64,000 nucleotides of DNA from Liquidambar formosana (taxonomy: Eukaryota; Streptophyta; Magnoliopsida; Saxifragales; Altingiaceae), in assembly GCA_039720395.1 (NCBI GenBank), contig CM077826.1, positions 23,888,430 through 23,952,429 of the forward strand. Direction: 5' to 3'. Position numbers and translations under genes: made by a program. The notes under the pieces were generated by a model that was given only the letters and a program-made list of their open reading frames with translations, was not told the origin of the DNA and ran no database searches. How positions within the stretch are numbered: the first letter of the stretch is position 1; each line of letters starts with the position of its first letter. Shown in pieces: positions 58,144 through 64,000 of the stretch.

Positions 58144-59477
58144 TATAGACACCCCATTTTGCACCCGATGATTTGAACCAGAGATGCCCCATGATGAGGT
58201 TAGTTTATGCACTTTAACAGACTTTGGGATACATCCAAATGGACCAACAGAATTGCAGCCGACAATAAACCAGAATTTTGAGACTGTTGCGCACGCAGTG
58301 AGTAAGGTGTGTACGCATACATTTGAGGTGCGTATACACCACATGTTTCTAGAACCTTTCTTTGCTGGCTTCCTGCCCTCCAGATCAAAACTCTTTTAGG
58401 AAACGTGTTGTAGCATGCTTAGGAGACCTAGATTTCGGGGGAAACAGGCAGAAACCCTAATCTTACCTCCCAAGCCTATATATAACCCATTTTACATCTG
58501 AGAGGGGGGACTTTTTTGGATTGGAATTAAAGAGAAGACCCTAGAAAGAAGAGAGAAGAGGTGATGACTGCAATTCCAGAGGTGTAGAAGGAGGAATCCT
58601 AAGGCAAGTGGAATGCATAACACTGAGGGTAAAGCTAGCAATTTGACTTTTTATTTAGCATGATCATTTCTTTAGTAGAATAAATGCTATTTCTAGGGAT
58701 GCCATGTTTATTATGTATGCGCAGTTGCATTTCTTACATGTGATAACATGAATCGCATCACATAGTGGATTCTCCTCATGAGGGAACCTAGGATTCCATG
58801 ACTACCTTCGCATAAACATCATGTAGTGGATTAGGTTTGTATTATCTAGCAATGTATTTCCTGGTGAAATAGCTCGTAGGGTTTAATTTCTGTTCTATTT
58901 TATCATGAGAATGATCTCGGGATAAATATGTGGAAAATCGCGTGTGTACCTCGTTCTGGTATACAGGTGGGATTCTTGAGTTCTAAGATAAATGCCAATT
59001 GGTGCGTACGCAATTACTTTGTTGCGTATGTAGTATTTTACATGCGTACGCAATATTTATCACTATGTATGCACGTAAAATATTGGCAGACAGTTTCTTT
59101 TTTTTTTATCATATTTATCCTGACAATTGTTCAATCTGTGTCCCCATTTTATGCTTATTCCATACTCCTGCTTCTATCATAACATTATGGTTTGTGTACT
59201 GTTATTATTGTACGATTTAGGGTTAATTTTAATTGAACGGTTAGATTAATTAAAGCCATTAATCATGTGTGGGGGCCGGTTCCCACCGGGCGTGGCTGGG
59301 TGCCTAACACCTTCCCCGCTACGTACCCTAGCTCCGAACCCGAATCTCTAGTTATGACGATCTAGACCCTGCTAGGGTTCACTTGTTCCCATTATTGGGT
59401 GGCGACTCCTCTCCGTGTTAGTCCTTTGAGGCTAATGCGTATTCTCGAGCTATGTGGTTTAGGGCGTGGCGCTTACA
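58144..59477 (+). repeat. Element C 3' LTR
   Basis: Starts TATAGACACCCCATTTTGC, a common Ogre-type LTR start with TG changed to TA, and probably ends GGCGCTTACA. TATA box at about 58475-58484. Near its end are TGCCTAACACCTTCCC and GGTGGCGACTCC, blocks typical of Tat/Ogre LTRs. Contains TGCGTACGCA at 59003 and 59043. The exact right end is uncertain; 59478-59517 is 40 bp I cannot assign. Confidence 0.65.
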
Positions 59478-59517
59478 AGGAGTTCAAGAGGTAGAAGTCT
59501 TTGGGGATTTAGCATTT

Positions 59518-62322
59518 TGTGAACCCCGGAAATTGGGCCCACGAGGGATTGAAAAGAAAGTGGGTTTGAAAAAGAAAAAGGAAAGGAGTCGCCACCTTAT
59601 TTTTTAAAGGAAACAAGGAAAACCCTAAAAATCAGGTTGTTTTAGGAAAACAATTTGAATGACTCCATAAAAAAAGGAAAGGCAAAAACCAATCTTTTGA
59701 AAACCAAAGAAATCGGGGATTCGGATGCTAAGTTATGACATGGGAAGGTTCTAGGCAAAGCCTATAGGCACCCATGTCACCCTTTCGGTCTCTCAGTTCA
59801 TTTGGGCTAAATTAAAGTCTTTCCATACAAAAATCAGCACGATCTTTCCATACAAAAATCAGCAAGTATATCATCACAAGAATTGCATGCATATCATATA
59901 TTTCATTCATCCATCCATGCATAATAAGCACATAAAAACAGAAAAAGAAAAAAAGAAAACAAAAACAAAAATAAACCTAGGATGCTTGGATCCTAGAACG
60001 GACTTGAGCCTCACGAAGAGCGCCTACGTACCATGCAACGAAATACATGGATCAAAGTCCACGTAGTTCGATTAGAACTAAGGTTAAATCCTAATACAAA
60101 CCTATGGTAAAAACCCTAGGTTTCCTTATTTGATCAAAAGAGAATTGATAGAAAGTTTGATTTTAGGAAAGAAATCCACAAAATGGAAACCTTAATAAAA
60201 ACCAGAATTTTGTTGGTTAAGGAAACCTCTAATTAAACCATAGGATCATATTAAAAATTAACCCTAGATAGGGAGAAGAGAATGAGTTAAGAAGAAAGGT
60301 GAATTGGGGCACCTTCACACCCACTTACCTGAGCGCAATTACTCCAAACATTAGCTATTTCAGACATAAGCAGCCCTATTTGCCATAGGACAAATACCAC
60401 ACCTATTTGCACCCTTACAAGTGCTCAAAACCATGCAAAAACACTAACATGAAAATCTGGACAGAATAGTATTATGACTTAAAATCATCCACTAAGCATG
60501 CCAATAGCAAAAACAGCGAACAATATTAAGTCCTAACATATTCCTAGAACCATATCATGCATAAAAACCCTAAAACATACTAACATGCATGCAAAACTAT
60601 CATGTTTACTCCATATGAAAAACATATACAGCAAACACGAAGAAAAACCAATAAAAAAGTCTACTTTATCATGCTATATGAAAACAAACACGAAACAATG
60701 ACTCTAAAACCCTAAACTCACAAATATGCTTAAAAACATACAAAACATACTTTAATCATGCTAAAACCAAACTAAACAGAAATTAAATCATGCATATTAA
60801 CTAACTAAAGCAATATAACATGATGAAAATCCTAACTCTAACATGCAATGACACTAATCCTAGCACAAGGACAAACAGGAGCACAAGAATCATAACTATG
60901 CATTAAAAACCTAAAGGACAGCCCTAAAGCATGCTAAACAGTAGATAAAAAATAGATATTCCATGTATATTAACTAGCTAGAGTGTTAATACATGATAAA
61001 AAAGTTACCTTTAACATGCAATAAGCCTAACCCATATGAAAACCTAGTTTAAGCTTGAATAGAGAAGGAGAATACCTTAGGAAGGGCCTTCCTTTGTGTT
61101 TGTAATTGTTCGTGGCTCCTCAGGTCTTTAGAGTGAATCAAACCAACACGAATCCTCCTCTTTGTCAAAGTGGTAGCACAGCAAAGAGATCAAAACTCAC
61201 TCAACTTTGAAAAGAAAATAGAAAACAAAAAGAGAACAAGAGAAAAGAAAAGTGATTTTCGTCACTTTGCAGCAGCAGCAACTTCAATCGCGTTTTTGGG
61301 TATGAAAACGTTGGATTTGGACAAAGCTTGTGAAATACAAAGTTGTAGAGAATTGAATTATCTTTCTAACAAGACCAATTTCATCAAATTCTGACTTCGG
61401 ATGAAAAAGTTATGATTAAAATACGACTGCTGGTTTTCAGAAAATCTGCTGCTCAATTATGACGAATTTCACTCCCTCTAAACCCTCTTCTCCTCTCCCT
61501 TGTTTAAAGACATTAAGAGAGTATTTATAGCTGAAATCTGGAGTTTCCCTTTCCTTCCTGGACTAGGTTTTCTTGGAGAATAATCAAAAGGTATTTTATA
61601 ATGATAAAAGACTTCTAATCTGATTAGGAAAAGGAAATTGTCTTTCATAAAAATTGGGAGACTGACCGCTAACACGCATGCACATGTATCGTATGTGCGT
61701 ACACACACTCATCACATACGTACACGTGTTAGTGTCATGATAAAAATGGCTAATTTAATAAAATATTTTTCTTTTCATTTTAACCAAAAATCTCATGCTG
61801 TGATTCGCACTAATTCTTCAAGGATAATCCGTAAATAACCACACTAAACTCATCATCAGGCCATATCAAAATTGAACTTCATGAAACACTTTTGAGGGTA
61901 AAATGATGACTAATGAAAGTCAATTTGAAAAGATTTGGTTGGTAATTGTGAGTCAATTAGAGCTAACCCAAGGAAGGGTCAATTAACCAACTTGAACTAC
62001 ATCGAACCATTTTAATCCCGAGCCATTGACTTACCAAATTGAACCTAGAAATACCTCTTATGCATCCATATGAACTCCAATTGACAATTTGGAGATCATT
62101 CCAAGGTCAAATGAAAAGTTTGGGACTTAAAAGACGATTATGCCCCTCAAGTCACAAAAGCTCTTATTATCCCTCAAGATCAACTCCAATTTGAACCAAA
62201 ATTCATATCCATTGTCCTTGTGACTCTAGAAAACTAATGCAAGTGACTAGACTCAAAAACAAAACAAAAACATGCATGAAATGATGAGCCCTAGTAAGGT
62301 GGTGCAAAAATGGGGTGTGACA
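59518..62322 (-). repeat. Gy1-type gypsy LTR standing alone
   Basis: 2,805 bp from TGTGAACCCC to GGGGTGTGACA, close to the Gy1 LTR in reverse. TATA box on the - strand at 61522-61530. No primer site or polypurine tract adjoins it. Flanks differ (CATTT at left, GTACC at right) and belong to different elements. Confidence 0.88.
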
Positions 62323-62401
62323 GTACCATATGATTGAAGACCCGATCATTATGGATTAAAAATGAAATCTAATTCTCTATTTTTATATGTAGTTCATAGA
62401 A

Positions 62402-63274
62402 ATGGCTCACCTCAACCCACTATCCAAAATATTGGACATCAACCGTTTGACTGGACCAAACTATCTTGACCGGCTGAGGAACTTAAAAATAGTTTTAACT
62501 TCTGAAAAGGTTACCTACACACTTGATGGCACACTTCCTGAGGTATTGGCTGAGACTGCAACTCAGCAAGAGAAAGATGCTTATCAGAAGCGCATGGACG
62601 ATGACTTGAAGGCAAGATGCTATATGATGGCATCCATGAGCCCTGAGCTTCAGAAGCAACATGAGTCCATGAAAAGTGCTCGCGACATCTTTCTCCACTT
62701 ACAAGAGTTGTACGGGGAGCAAAGTAGGACTGCGAAGTACAATATTGTTAAGGATTTGTTCAAGACAAGGATGAATGAGGGTTCATCTGTGACTAATCAC
62801 ACCTTAAAAATGATCAACCATATCGAGCAGCTTGAAAAGCTTGATGTGATCATTGAAGCTGATATGTGTTCAGACATTATACTGCAGTCCCTTCCTGATT
62901 CATTTGGGCCGTTCATAATGAATTTTCATATGAACAAGCTTGAGCCCACTCTCCCCGAGCTGCACAATTTGCTCAAGATGACTGAGGAGACAATGAAGAA
63001 GGGAAAAGGTTCTTTGCTCGCATTTGATGGAGCTTCTACTTCCAAGGCCAAGCCCAAGCCTAAAGGCAAAAGCAAAGGCAAGGGTAAGAGTACCCAAGGG
63101 AAGAAGAAGAAGAACTTGAAGCCGAAGGGAGGCGTCAAGAAAGGTAATACTGACAAGGCCAAAGGAACCTGTTTTCACTGCGGCAAGGATGGGCAATGGA
63201 AACGTAACTGCCGGGAGTATCTGAATACTCTAAAGAACCGACCTTCGGAAGGTATGGATCATGCTCTAAACTAA
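62402..63274 (+). CDS. Copia E gag, intact frame, 290 aa
   Basis: Copia capsid protein. Starts MAHLNPLSKILDINRLTGP, then the copia gag domain with QQEKDAYQKRMDDDLKARCY, LYGEQSRTAKYNIVKDLF, IILQSLPDSFGPFIMNF and PTLPELHNLLKMTEE (about residues 10-200). A lysine/glycine-rich basic stretch (KPKGKSKGKGK) follows, then a zinc knuckle near residue 258. The knuckle reads CFHCGKDGQWKRNC: the histidine of the CCHC motif is glutamine (CAA), while the copia A remnant keeps histidine. The frame ends in TAA with no fused protease. Gag alone is open; downstream pol is decayed. Confidence 0.85.
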   Translation: MAHLNPLSKILDINRLTGPNYLDRLRNLKIVLTSEKVTYTLDGTLPEVLAETATQQEKDAYQKRMDDDLKARCYMMASMSPELQKQHESMKSARDIFLHLQELYGEQSRTAKYNIVKDLFKTRMNEGSSVTNHTLKMINHIEQLEKLDVIIEADMCSDIILQSLPDSFGPFIMNFHMNKLEPTLPELHNLLKMTEETMKKGKGSLLAFDGASTSKAKPKPKGKSKGKGKSTQGKKKKNLKPKGGVKKGNTDKAKGTCFHCGKDGQWKRNCREYLNTLKNRPSEGMDHALN

Positions 63275-63702
63275 ATGTTAGTTTTGCTTCCACTTGGGTA
63301 CTTAATTCTGATGTGAATTTTGAATTCCATGCAGGATCTAGTGGGAAGCAGAAGGCTGAGTAGAAGCGAAGTATCCCTTCGAGTAGAGAATGGAGCAAAG
63401 TGTTGCTGTATTAGGTATGGGACTCGCTGCTTGACTCTACCTGAAGGAGTAGTTTAGAATTAATAAGCTATCTTTACATTCCAGAAGTTATTAGAAACAT
63501 TAATTTTATTTCAGTTTTATCTAAACAAGGTTTTAGTTTGATTTAATAAATGTTTTCTATTTTATTAAATGAGGAGTTCATTACTTCTGGAGTTTATATG
63601 GATGGCCTTTATTTTCTAAACTTTATTGCAAATATGAATTGCATAGAGCATAATAGCTCTAAATTGAATGCTAATTAACCCTAAGAGAACAAGATATACA
63701 TA
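63275..63702 (+). other. Copia E spacer with protease remnant
   Basis: No open frame. TTGGGTACTTAATTCTGATG resembles the copia protease active-site region but encodes Asn-Ser-Asp where Asp-Ser-Gly is expected. The same spacer occurs in copia A (19960-20368, reverse), so the loss is shared. Confidence 0.55.
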
Positions 63703-63900
63703 GTGATGTATATAGAAGTTTATCTTACTTTACAACCTTTACCAATGATTCATTCTAGGTTTGGGTGTGTATACTTAATGAAGTACAAGTCTGAAACATT
63801 TGAAAGGTTCAAAGAATTCAGATATGAAGTAGAGAAACAAACCGGTAAAAGTATTAAAGCTCTTCGATTAGATCGGGGAGGCGAATATTTAACCGGTTAA
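63703..63900 (+). pseudogene. Copia E integrase fragment
   Basis: Integrase core pieces SRFGCVYLMKYKSETFERF and KQTGKSIKALRLDRGGEYLTG, then a stop. The first catalytic Asp region is out of frame (LTLQPLPMIH), exactly as in copia A. Confidence 0.75.
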
Positions 63901-64000
63901 TTTTCATATCAACTTGTTCAAAGTAAGCATTCTGTCACAATGGACACCTCTTAGAAATGTTTTTTGAAAAGGAGGTAAATGACCTTATTGGATATGGTCT

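Larger units (their letters stand above)
45272..59477 (+). mobile_element. Element C: Tat/Ogre-like element, 3' part, with antisense PMD pseudogene
   Basis: Assembled from 45272-45507 and 55222-59477 around copia B. It holds a PMD pseudogene on the - strand, a 60-bp hairpin repeat array, a purine tract (GAAAGAGAGG near 58128) and an LTR. The order matches the 3' part of Gy2 seen from the other side, but sequences differ, so C is a different family. Its gag-pol lies outside the window, cut off by LTR D. Confidence 0.7.
62323..64000 (+). mobile_element. Copia E: Ty1/copia element, partial
   Basis: Begins abruptly within the copia leader (GTACCATATGATTGAAGACCC, matching 21001 of copia A in reverse), then open gag, a spacer and integrase remnants up to the window end. 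Its 5' LTR and most of its leader are absent. Confidence 0.85.

Noticed and set aside
58144..59477. Possible host gene with ORFs near 58928-59220
   Set aside because: The stretch has LTR hallmarks (start, TATA box, TGCCTAACACC and GGCGACTCC blocks); the ORFs show no family similarity.

Overview
This window is repeat-rich nuclear DNA of a flowering plant. I find no ordinary host gene in it. Nearly every base belongs to LTR retrotransposons inserted into one another, as in plant pericentromeric or other heterochromatic DNA. The plant origin rests on four things: Ty3/gypsy elements of the Tat/Ogre kind (second archaeal-type RNase H, gag-pol intron, antisense extra genes), Ty1/copia elements primed by initiator tRNA-Met, plant mobile domain (PMD) genes, and AT-rich composition. 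I cannot name the species.

Nesting, outermost first. Element C (Tat/Ogre-like, + strand, 45272-59477, 5' part outside the window) carries an antisense PMD pseudogene, a 3' repeat array and an LTR. It was entered by copia B (45508-55221, - strand, TSD GAACG) and by a + strand copia LTR, D (ends 45271). D was entered by a solo copia LTR (42369-44059) and by gypsy element Gy1 (+ strand, from before base 1 to 42044). The 3' LTR of Gy1 was entered by a solo copia LTR (14827-16495, TSD GTAAG) and by copia A (16604-41272, - strand, TSD GAAGG). Copia A holds gypsy element Gy2 (23972 to about 39552, - strand). At the right end lie a 2.8-kb gypsy LTR (59518-62322, - strand) and copia E (62323 onward, + strand), which has an open gag frame.

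Gy1 and Gy2 are close relatives. Both encode gag-protease, a short intron, then RT, RNase H, a second RNase H and integrase. Beyond integrase, on the opposite strand, both carry a 428-residue ORF of identical length with its own TATA promoter. Gy2 additionally carries an apparently intact seven-exon PMD gene, also antisense, which Gy1 lacks. A GC-rich near-palindrome of about 80 bp occurs upstream of the Gy2 428-aa ORF, upstream of its PMD gene and in the Gy2 LTR, with a shortened copy upstream of the Gy1 ORF. The best candidate for an undescribed system is this one: a retrotransposon family with antisense accessory proteins sharing a palindromic promoter module with the LTR. Element C shows a parallel arrangement with a different PMD copy and a different palindrome.

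The gypsy 3' regions are tandem arrays of small hairpins whose arms covary. The copia elements have little intact coding capacity but very similar or identical LTRs, so they look non-autonomous and mobilised in trans. Their long leaders hold three stem-loops with one constant loop and different stems, plus repeated CCAAT-containing palindromes.
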